Below are positions 45,955-55,900 of a stretch of 64,000 nt of DNA, in pieces (the first letter of the stretch is position 1; the number at the start of each line of letters is the position of its first letter). The stretch is from Rallus limicola (Eukaryota; Chordata; Aves; Gruiformes; Rallidae): contig JAKCOZ010000005.1 in assembly GCA_022605955.1 (NCBI GenBank), forward strand, positions 3,003,501 through 3,067,500. Reading direction: 5' to 3'. Both the position numbers and the translations under genes were made by a program. Below the pieces are notes generated by a model. The model did not search any database. It was not told where the DNA came from and saw only the letters and a list, made by a program, of their open reading frames with translations.

Positions 45955-48900
45955 GTACCGCCGCTCCGGCGGCGTCTGCCGCCTCCTCGGGACCCCCAGC
46001 AGCGGGGCGGGCTGGGGCGGGGCGGACAGCGTTACCAGCAGTAGAGCCCGGGAAAGCGGCAGCCGGGCGGGCTGTCCCCAGCTCGGCGGAGCCCGGACAC
46101 GTAAAGGCACCGCGGCGCGTCCGGTGGGGGAAGCCGTGCCGCCGCCCGGTCCCGGACCGGAGCGGCTGTCGGTGCCCGCGCCCCGCCGGGGAACGAGCAG
46201 CACCGCGGAGGCGGTGACCGACCCGGGGAGGAGGCGGCGGCATCGTGGGCGGAGCACCCCCGCCGGCTAACGGGAGCAGGGGAAAGGGGCCGGTACCCAG
46301 TCGGCAGCGGGGCCCGAAGCACAAGGCTCTGGCAGGACCGGTGCTGCGGTCAGCGCTTCCCCTGGGAGCCGGGACAGGGCAGTAGCAGAGAAGAGTTTCA
46401 CCTCCCTCCCGGCCGAGCTCCCTCTCCCGGGCGGCGGAGGCAGAGAGCGGCTGCCTGCGCGCTCTTGCGTTCATTTCATGGGGTTGGCACACTGCTGCAA
46501 ATCCACTCCTTTCATATCCAGAAGTCTTGGATACGCCAGAAAGACTTAAAATAACAGAGTTACAATGACCAAATAGCAGGGTCCGTTTTCACTTAAAATG
46601 CGATGCTTCAGTTCCGAGTCCCAGCAGCGGGTATTTGGAATTACCTACAGCCCATCAGTACCACCGTGCGAGGACAGATTATTCTTTTCCCGTACTTTCT
46701 TAGAGATCAGGTTTTTCTTCGCATCAGCCAGCTTCAAGCAGCCAATCTATTCTTCTAAGGCTCCTAACATCTAAACCCGGAGTAGCTCTCGCGGGGAAAG
46801 GCAGGGAAAGGTAGCAGTTGTGTGTGTGTGTGTGTGTGCGCACACACGCCGCCAGAGGTTTGGCAGCAGCTGGCGGGTCAGCATGCACACCCCTGCCAGC
46901 TATTCAGCACGTCTGTGTGCCTCCAGCCTCCTCATTGCAGCGCCGGTGTTTCACTTAACAGGATTGTCACTGGAGGGCTGTGGGGGACTCAGCTTTGTGT
47001 CTGACCCACGATAGTTTGTCTAGAAAATCGCATCCTTCAAGCTACGAGAAGTGTTTAAATGTAACATCCCTAACAAGGAGATAAAACTGCTAGGACTTAA
47101 GTCCCTCAAAAGCAAGCTAAATGGCAGAAACAGAAGGATAGGATTATCTTTTGTTTCACTTATTTTGGCAATAGGAAACAGAAAAGGTGTTTTAAGCAAA
47201 ATACTAGGACGAACAGAGTGGAAATAGGAAGGAAAACAGTTCATTGAATAAACTTAGCTTCCTACTTGTCTGGAATGGTGTGTGGGGTTCTGGTGACCTG
47301 CTGTCAAAAGAGGATCCTGCAAAATTTGAGGGACCTTGAAAACAGGATTTGGAGGGCTCTGAAAAAATGCAAAGAAAGGAATTTTAATTTTTTTTTTCCA
47401 GTTATGTATGAGATAGGAAGAAAGATAAATAAGCTACAAAGTATACAAAACTCCCAAATGGGTTGCAGAATAGATTGGGAGTGGCTTCTTGCTACATAAA
47501 AAGAGCAGCCATTATAGCAGGGAAAACATCAGGTTTGCTAAAATGAAATAGTCATAGAATCATTTCACTTGGAAAAGATCCTTAAGGTCATTGAGCCCAA
47601 CCATTAATTGAACGCTGCCAAGTCCACCACTAAACCATGTGCCCAGCACCCCATATACACATCTTTTAAATTCCTCCAGGGATGGAGACTCAAACACTTC
47701 CCTGGGCAGCCTGTTGTGGGGCTCAGAACCCTTCTGGTGACAACCTGCTTATTACAGAATGTATAATTAAGCTACCCTTATTTCCTACTGTGAAGGTCAG
47801 TAGCTCTGAGATGAAGGAAGAGCTACATATTTGTATAGGTGAAAATACAGATTTATAATGCTAAGAAAAGTATGGAAAGGGATGTAGGATTTCAGTCCTG
47901 AGCTTAGCCTTGGTTTTTATTCTAAAACTTAGGTAAAGATTTTCATTTTGTTTATCCTGTATGTGCCTTCTGCAGGATATATTGCATCTTTCTCAAAAGC
48001 ATCTAGTGCTAACCATTTCTGGAAACAGGAGATGGGACTAGCTGGGCTTTGCTGTCATTTGTTGGCTGTCCTCGTGGCCCTCACTTCTAACATCTGATGG
48101 TTCTTTGGGAACCTGTGCAAAGTAAGCTGGTGTCCAGTTTCAGAGGTAGAAAGAAGGGGGTGCAGCTCAGTTGTTTTCACAACTGATACCTCTCCTGTGT
48201 CTACCATTAGTCAGTGACATGTTGGAAGTTATCATGATATGAACTTGTGGCTTCAGTCATAGCACCCTTTGCTAAATTAAACTGTCAGAATTTACCTTTA
48301 CTCGGGCAGGGAGGAGAAGAAGATACAGTAGTAAAAGTTTCCTCCCTCTGGGGAGGAAATAGTCTCAGCAAGCTAGGAAAGCAGACAATATATGTACTTT
48401 ATTTCTTAGATACCAGCTATGTCTTATATCTAATAATGTTATGTTACCTAGTTATAAGTAAACCCTTATATTAGTATCTAATTATATCTACTAATCTTAG
48501 GGGACAGTACCTTTTTTCTGTAAAATATGCACGGTGGTACCACATTCATGTTTTTTAATGGCTATATGAAAGCACCCCCAGTCCTTACTTTGGCGAGCTG
48601 GTCGCTTTAGGTGCATAGCAAAGCACAGAATGTAGTATGGGCTTTAACTTTCTCTTTTGACAGAGTAAATTAGCCAACAACAGAGTGCACTATGTAATGC
48701 CACACTTCTGGCTACCTGTATGCCCTGCTGAAGTTTATTCAAGTTTGTATTTTGCTTTGATGTTTAGTGTTGCTTCACTTTTTCATTACTTGCTTTCATT
48801 ATCATTTCATTTTTTCATTAAGATTTGGCTGTAATAGCATTTTACAATTTTTATTATTCTACCCCTCCCTTCCTCTCCCCCCCAAAGATCTTCAGTCTTG

Positions 48901-51900
48901 ATCTTGGAGGCATATCTGCTATTGTACTGAACGGCTATGATGCAGTGAAAGAATGCCTTGTTCATCAGAGCGAAATTTTTGCAGATAGACCATCTCTTCC
49001 CTTGTTTAAGAAGCTGACAAACATGGGAGGTAAGTGCTTAATGTTGATTTTATAAACATGTCACTTTTGCCCAGTAGTTGGGTTTGTGATCACATGAAAC
49101 ATTTGCTTTAGCCATTTTCCCTACTTTTTTTTCCTATCATAAAATACTTAATGCTTCTTTAAAGATATTATTTGGAAAGGATTGTCACTCTCTTGGACTA
49201 TAATGTTCCCTCTCAGGATGTGTGTAAATTTTTGTCTTTTTTTTTATCTTGTTAAATAAGTTTATTATCTTACGGGGAAAAAATAAAGCCTTGCATAAAA
49301 TACTGTGTCAAAATATTTTTCCAGGCTTACTGAACAGTAAATATGGCAGAGGATGGACAGAACATCGCAAATTAGCTGTAAATACCTTTCGAATTTTTGG
49401 ATATGGTCAAAGGTCCTTTGAACACAAAATTTCAGAAGAATCTATGTTTTTTCTTGATGCCATTGACACATACAAAGGCAGACCATTTGATCTTAAGCAC
49501 TTGATAACCAATGCTGTTTCAAACATTACTAATTTGATTATTTTTGGAGAACGTTTTACATACGAAGATACTGAATTTCAGCACATGATTGAGATTTTTA
49601 GTGAAAATATTGAATTAGCTGCTAGTGCTTCTGTATTTTTGTATAATGCTTTTCCTTGGATTGGTATTTTGCCATTTGGGAAACACCAGCAGCTGTTCAA
49701 AAATGCAGCTGAAGTCTATGACTTTCTTCATGACCTTATTGAACGTGTCTCTGAAAATAGGAAGCCTCAGTCACCTCGACATTTTGTAGATGCATACTTA
49801 GATGAGATGGATTGCAATGAAAATGATCCAGAATCTACATATTCAAGAGAAAACTTAATTTTCTCTGTTGGAGAACTCATCATAGCTGGGACAGAAACCA
49901 CAACAAATGTTCTAAGATGGGCAGTGTTATTTATGGCTCTTTATCCAAACATTCAAGGTAAGAATTTCAACGTTTTGAGGAACTGATTATTCTGTTGTAT
50001 CAAATACTATGGCCAGATGTGAGAAGCTTATGTTATATGCAGATGAAGAAGATATCAAAAGTCGAGCGTGATGATAAAAATTCAGAGTATTATTCTGTGA
50101 ATAAATCTTTGCAATGCTTTTAATATTTTAATAAAGCAGGTGTACTAATCTATTTGGTTGATAGATAATAATCAAATACATTTAAACATTAAACTAGTAA
50201 ACTAAAATGAAAAAAGATCAGCAAAAATGTAAATCAGGCTGTGGTTAACAGCTTAGGTACAGTTTCATTTTTATCCTTAAGTACCTCAATTCACAATAGA
50301 TTTTATGTATTGTAGGCATGTATATTTATACTCTTGGAAGAAAATAGCATCTAAAAATAAAATTCAGTTATTCTGAAGTAAGACAGCAAAAGACATTCTG
50401 TGGCAAAGTTTGGATTTTTTGGAGTGAACAGTCATGTCCCTTGTTTCACTGCCTCGACTTCACTTTTCCTATCAATAATCTAGTAGTGCTAAGGGAATTT
50501 CAGTATTTGGAGAAAGAGCAGCCTAGGTAGTTTTGAAATTTACTACCTATACTTAGGCCACAACATGCTGCTCTAACATCAGTTTCACCACCACCATAGT
50601 TTCAGAATGGGGATAACAGCACTACATGTAGCTATAATTACGACTCTCGAGATCCGAAATCCTGCATAGGAACCAGACACTTCTGATTTTGTCAGCTAGG
50701 ATAATTTTTATTTGAGACTGGGTGGATGAAAGGCAATTATTATTATTTTAAATTTAGAGATCAAATGGTATATTTAAGTTTGAGGTAACTACAGCTTTCT
50801 TGGAAAAAAAATCAAAATTAAAATATGATGATAGTGTATGTCAAGGCCTGAGGTGCTATAAACAGTGAAAATCATTCAGAGTAAATAAAGAAGTTGATGT
50901 CAAAACTATTTTGTTGCTGCTATTATAACCATTTTCAGTCCCATATTCACTGAGCTGGTTAAAATATAAACATAAGGATAAGACTAGAGAGTCTTACTTT
51001 GAAAGCTTACAAGGTGGTGTATTTTGCAGGATACTTCACGTTTCGGTACCCTTTTCAAAGCACATCCTTCATAGCTTCAACTGAAACACGAAGTATATCA
51101 CGCAATAACCGCCAAGATTCTTTTTGTAATCCTGTCCCTAACAGGGCAAGTTCAAAAAGAAATCGATGTAGTCGTGGGCCCGAACAAAGTGCCTGCCCTG
51201 GAGGAGAAGAGCCGAATGCCCTACACCGAGGCTGTCCTGCACGAAGTCCTGCGGTTCTGCAACATAGCCCCGCTCGGCATTTTCCACGCTACCGCCAAAG
51301 ACACCATTGTGCGCGGCTACTCCATCCCTGAAGGCACCACGGTCATTACTAACCTCTACTCCGTCCACTTCGATGAAAAATACTGGAGCAACCCAGAAGT
51401 GTTTTTTCCTGAGAGGTTTTTGGACAGCAATGGGCAGTTTGTCAAGAAAGAGGCGTTTATCCCTTTTTCAGTAGGTAAGAGCGATTCTTTCCACTGTGCC
51501 CTTTCCAGAATCTAAAGATGTATAACGTGTAAGTGATAGCAATAAATCAGGAATGAACAGAATGATACAAAATAGCACCAAATTCTAATGAAACTGCTAT
51601 TTTAAAGATATTCAAGATAAATCACCCAGACGTAACACATTCTAGCATAATATCTTTTATATAGATGAGCTCATAATTACACCAACTAACATAAAAGACA
51701 GCACGACATCTTCTTATTTAAGGAGTCTTTACTTTTTTTATATCATGCAGTATGTGTTATTTGTTTCACAATTAATAGTCATTTGCTGCTAAAGTCATTA
51801 CTTATAATACATCACACAACCAGCTTTCAAATTTCAGCCCTTCGGCACCAGAAATCACAGGGTTTTATTCAGACCTAGCTGGGGGGAGGCAGCATTTAGC

Positions 51901-52874
51901 ACTGCATTCTGTCCTGAGGAAATATTCTGTCAGTCCTAAATCATCATGGATTCCTCTGTAGATTATCCACAATAAGACTGGATAATTGACCTTACATATG
52001 ATTATCAACTGAAAAACTTAGGTGCTCTGTATAAACTAACATAAACTACATAGCCTGCTGTAGAGGATGACATAGTTTACTTATCTGGAACACTTTTTCT
52101 CCAAAAAATAGCTGTAGACAAGAAAGGAAAAATCCCTTGGAATAGATCACCTAAGTGGCCAAAGTTAGATTTGATAAAATTCAATTTTTGCCTGATTGAA
52201 CTTACCAGTTCCAGATGTTGTTATCCATTCACCTTTATCTTCCATAACCACATTTACTCTCTGTAACTAGTCATTCACAGGATGGGAGCTGCTATACAAA
52301 AGCATTATCCAGACCTGTTTCATATCTTTTTACCTAACAAGTTTCGAAAATTAGCAGGTAATAATAACTTGCAGTGGAGATAATTATGAAAATAGAAAGG
52401 AACTGAAGCTGAAATTCACAATATCATTTTCTTTAGGACACGTTCTTCCTACATAGCCACTTCAAGATGAGATAAAGTAGCTAATAGTTTAAATAAATCT
52501 GGAAGAATTAATTACAGTGGCATTTGTGTAGTGAGAGGAATAAATTCTCTAAAATCTGCTTCTTGCTGTTAGTTACCACCTTGCTACCACCAAGTTCATA
52601 CAGCTCCTCTTCGAACACAGAAGTGAGCAATCTTTCATAATAAGAGTGAAAATGTAATTTAATGCATTTTAAGTCTTTCAAAAACTTTTTCAATCCAGGA
52701 AGAAGACATTGTCTCGGAGAACAACTAGCTCGAATGGAAATGTTTTTGTTTTTCACCTCATTACTACAACGATTTCACCTGTGTTTTCCTCACGGAGTGA
52801 TTCCAGATCTCAAACCAAGATTAGGCATGACATTGCAACCACAGCCATACCTCATCTGTGCAGAAAGACGGTGA
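45718..52874 (+). CDS. CYP2R1: Vitamin D 25-hydroxylase, cytochrome P450 2R1, five coding exons
   Basis: Microsomal P450 that converts vitamin D to 25-hydroxyvitamin D, the first activation step, mainly in liver. The five exons (45718-45954, 48888-49029, 49325-49957, 51145-51474, 52699-52874) join in frame with GT-AG sites to give 505 residues, against about 501 in human. Visible domains: N-terminal membrane anchor (about residues 18-33), proline-rich hinge PPGFPPGP (42-49), I-helix oxygen-binding motif AGTETT (314-319), K-helix ExxR (E371-R374), PERF (426-429), and haem-binding FSVGRRHCLG with the ligand Cys at 452. All P450 signatures are intact and there is no stop or frameshift, so it should be functional. 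The start is the first in-frame ATG, with G at -3. The gene is transcribed away from the CALC gene. Confidence 0.97.
46819..46848. repeat. TG/CA alternating tract with Z-DNA potential
   Basis: (TG)10 runs into CGCACACACG, giving 30 nt of uninterrupted alternating pyrimidine-purine, partly self-complementary. Such tracts favour Z-DNA under negative supercoiling, which is expected just downstream of an active promoter. Confidence 0.8.
47552..47745 (-). mobile_element. CR1 LINE 3' fragment, antisense
   Basis: Starts TCATAGAATCATTTCACTTGG and continues with AAGGTCATTGAGCCCAACCA and CCCTGGGCAGCCTGTT, all typical of the CR1 3' end read in reverse. It is truncated to about 190 bp and diverged. It lies in CYP2R1 intron 1. 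Confidence 0.85.
48888..49029 (+). CDS. CYP2R1: CYP2R1 exon 2
   Basis: 142 nt, phase 0 in and phase 1 out; acceptor CCCAAAG|ATC and donor GGAG|GTAAGT. It encodes [20 protein letters not shown] and on to KKLTNMG, the beta-1 and B-helix region of the P450 fold. Confidence 0.95.
49325..49957 (+). CDS. CYP2R1: CYP2R1 exon 3
   Basis: 633 nt, phase 1 at both ends; acceptor TTTCCAG|GCT and donor CAAG|GTAAGA. It carries the C-helix WTEHRK, where W and R contact haem propionates in P450s, the substrate-recognition F-G region and the I-helix AGTETTTN. Codons are strongly AT-ending, unlike exons 1 and 4. Confidence 0.96.
49958..51144 (+). other. CYP2R1: CYP2R1 intron 3
   Basis: 1.19-kb AT-rich intron with GTAAGA donor and CCCTAACAG acceptor. 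No repeat or other gene was recognised. Intron 2 (49030-49324, 295 nt) is likewise plain. Confidence 0.85.
51145..51474 (+). CDS. CYP2R1: CYP2R1 exon 4
   Basis: 330 nt, phase 1 at both ends; acceptor AACAG|GGC and donor GTAG|GTAAGA. It encodes the K-helix EVLR, the [18 protein letters not shown] beta strands, PERF and the start of the haem loop (FIPFSV). Most codons up to about 51400 end in G or C, a sharp contrast with AT-rich exons 3 and 5 and both flanking introns. Confidence 0.96.
51475..52698 (+). other. CYP2R1: CYP2R1 intron 4
   Basis: 1.22-kb AT-rich intron that splits the haem-binding loop just before its conserved Gly codon is completed. Nothing else was recognised. Confidence 0.85.
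52699..52874 (+). CDS. CYP2R1: CYP2R1 exon 5 (coding part)
   Basis: 176 nt starting with acceptor TCCAG|GAA, which completes Gly448 and gives [15 protein letters not shown], the haem-ligand loop and L-helix. It ends YLICAERR followed by TGA at 52872-52874. Confidence 0.96.
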
Positions 52875-52995
52875 AGAGAGGGGTCTAGATTGTCACGTGG
52901 AGCACAGTGCTTCGAGTTGCAGCTGAAGATCCACTTTGCCTTCTATTGCTAAGTTTGTTCATGTCAGAAGAATAAAAATGTAAAGGACTTGCAGA
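52875..52995 (+). other. CYP2R1: CYP2R1 3'UTR
   Basis: Short 3'UTR ending about 20 nt after AATAAA at 52971-52976. The end is approximate. Further AATAAA-like signals downstream (about 53363) could give longer forms. Confidence 0.65.
52971..52976 (+). terminator. CYP2R1: Poly(A) signal of CYP2R1
   Basis: AATAAA 97 nt after the stop codon, the first canonical signal. Confidence 0.7.
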
Positions 52996-55900
52996 TAAAT
53001 TCTGACTATTTCTGCACAAACTAATAGTTTCTTTTTACTTGGTTTTCCAGAAAACCCAAAAACCAACCTCAAACAAAAACGTGAAACACATCCTATGTTT
53101 GAAGTTGTTGTTTTCACTCCAGAAGCCTGTTTTGAATCTAACTTTTGATTCAGCTTTTAAATATTTAATTACTAAACAAGCCATTTTGCTTTGAGAGGGT
53201 ATTTTTATAACTGAGGAGAATTGGCTTAAAATGTTTGTACTCGGATTCATCCTTGGAAATCTCATTTACATTATTCCAGCTAAGCTGTTCTTTATAATGC
53301 TCCATTAAATTTACAATGCTAAAAAGGTTTTAAAGTTATCTATTTAAATTTCTGTAACCCAGAATAAACTATCTTTTCCAGCTTTGACAAACAATTTGCC
53401 TACGAAAGTATTTTAATCCTTCTTTCTCCTTGCCCTGTCTTCCTTGTCATTCATAATTTTCTAGTAAATCAGATAACTGTGAGAATTTCCTTTTAAGACT
53501 TTTTTTATGGCTTGCTTCTCATTAAGTAGTGTATACAAAGTGTTTGATCATTGCCATACTCCTGACAATTGCAGCAATCTCTTTTGCCAGTTTATTGCAT
53601 TTCCAGACACGTGTCCTTCATTGCCTCTCAACACTAACCATGATGTAATGGTTGATCTCTGCCTAGAACAGTCTGGAAGGAACAGTGTTTGTGTTACCAG
53701 AGTCACGTACTACTGTGAGTCAAGAAAAATAAGCTGCTCACGAGTCTGATCAAAGAAGAGATCTTTTTGGAAAGGGGAGTGGAATAGGGTGGGGAGAAAC
53801 AAATTTTACATGGATTTTAAGCATGAGTTTTAGGCTTGACAGCTATTGCTTTGTGGCTATTGGTAGATTTTAGGCATGAAGGCCCAGCAGGAGAACCTTA
53901 AACTATGTTTGGTCCCCACCATGTGGGGAGAAGTAGGACCTTGGAATAAGGTTCAGAACAAAAGACACACAGAGCAGTTAATTAAGGACCTTGCTCTTTA
54001 TACAGCTTATACTTCAACTTGGAGCTACAGGAAGGGTCAAAGGCAGGAATTGGTGTGTCTGCTGACCTGATAGTTTCAGCTTATTCTCAACAGAAATAAT
54101 TCCTTTCTCTTGTAGGATCAAACGGAGCTAACACCAGTCCATTTATATAATAGTCTATTGATTTAAGATGCAGCAGGGTAGTCAGACCCACATCTCCCAC
54201 AGAGAGAATCTTAAATGCATGTTCCTGGTGCTCTGAAGAGGGAGAGCAGGCCACTCCTCTTGTTGAATTAACTGCCTTTCTGTAGAGAAGATTTAAGATT
54301 TGAAAGGGAGGGGAAGGAGGTGAACCTGATTGCTGTGTGTTAGGCATACCATGTAAGCTGCAGATAAACCATTCCTAAGATACCGTCAAACAGTGGGAGG
54401 CTTAAGAGGCCAGACTGAGGCTTTTCTGGGTACCTGCATAAGTAGAGATTGGCTGCTTGTGAAACGCTTAGGTACAAATTGTGGAATCTACCTAATTTAG
54501 GTACCTTTAGTATGAAGCAGTTCCAAGCAGATGATGTTCAGGGCTACAGTTCTGGACTTGTAATTCTTCCTATATCTCACCCTCTGCCAGACAGAGATTT
54601 GTCAGTATCCAGGCCTGCCTTCTGGGTTGCAAGACCTCTAGGACATCCTTTGGCTACAACATGATTCAAATAGTCCTAATTGAAGTGGGGGAAGGATTAA
54701 AAAACAATAATAATCAAGAACCAGTTCTCGTGGGGGCTACATTCACAATTCAGCTGGCCAGTGATAATTCTCCTTTGCTGAGATATTTTGACATCTAACT
54801 CCTGGCTAGTCTTTAATCCATTTAATGAGAACCATATTGATTACATGTCATTCTGGTTTCTAAATCAAAACTCCTTGCAAAAGCCTCAGAATATCAATCC
54901 AAACTTTTACCATTCTATGCCAAGTTATGGGCTCATTTAAGCAATTAAATACATTTGACAAACTGCCTTTTCTATATCAGCATTAGTTACATTTACATCT
55001 TTCATTCTGTATCAACTTTTTAATTATTTTCCTTCTGACTGAGAATTACCCTAATGATCCAATTTAATAATCTGAAATACCGACACAGTCCAACCCTCTG
55101 AAATTTCCCCACTGTATCAAGAGTGATTAGCAAATGAACATCAGTAGCCAACCAGATGTTCAGAATTTCCTGGTGAGAAGTTTCTACACCTGAAGTACCT
55201 AGCATAGCTGGCTGCCATTTAACGTCATTTTGGGATAAAAGGTTGACATATTAAGCAGTGTATCATTTTTCCAATTGTGGAATTAAAGGATGTAAAAAGA
55301 GATAGTAATGTGCCACAGTAAGATTGTTCCCTTTTGCAGAAATTTCTCCTATCTGGTTTTAAGCGTCCGGATGTTTTTGCTTGAAACAATGTGTTCAGAT
55401 TCTGATGAAAAGATTTCTTGAAATTTAAGTTGTGACTAAGTTTCTATACATTGTTGCTATTTATTGCTCTCAGTTTCACCATTTCTGTAAGTTTTATTCC
55501 CTCCAGTGTTTGTAGTTATCTCATTTTCGTCTTTTGCATAGGTAGCTCTTAGAATTCACAATGACAGTTTAGAACTATAAGCACTGTTTTCACATACAGT
55601 ACTATCACAACCATAAGAGCTCTCACACACCTTCTCTGTAACTCCACTACTGTTTCCAAAGTCAGTGAAGGACTTCTTGTTGTAGCTAAATACATCTTAA
55701 AAATGGAGATTCAGCTTGCCTTTGCTGCTCTCCATCCTTATTCAGCTTTGCATCATTCTTTTTTCTAGCTTGTTCAAAAAAAAAAAATCCACTTCACAGC
55801 TTTTCTCCCTACCTGCAAGATGATTATGATGTTCTTTGTACTGTTTTCCAGTTGTCTTTTATAAATGTAAACTAGATTCAGCAGTCTTTCCTAAGAAATA

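Larger units (their letters stand above)
45291..46470. promoter_or_regulatory. CYP2R1: CpG island and promoter of CYP2R1
   Basis: About 1.2 kb of CpG-dense DNA covers the promoter, exon 1 and the start of intron 1. Upstream of the ATG are GGGCGG boxes (45611-45616, 45641-45646) and CCAAT at 45629-45633, with no TATA box, typical of a TATA-less promoter. The start site is probably between about 45650 and 45715. Long open frames on both strands here reflect base composition. Confidence 0.8.
45955..48887 (+). other. CYP2R1: CYP2R1 intron 1
   Basis: 2.9-kb intron. It starts in the CpG island, then holds a (TG)n alternating purine-pyrimidine tract at 46819-46848 and an antisense CR1 fragment at 47552-47745. 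It ends in a long pyrimidine stretch before AAAG|ATC. No other gene is seen. Confidence 0.85.

Noticed and set aside
45652..46492. Frames of about 200 codons antisense to CYP2R1 exon 1
   Set aside because: They mirror the CpG-rich exon and intron. No protein family is visible and their start and stop positions are arbitrary.
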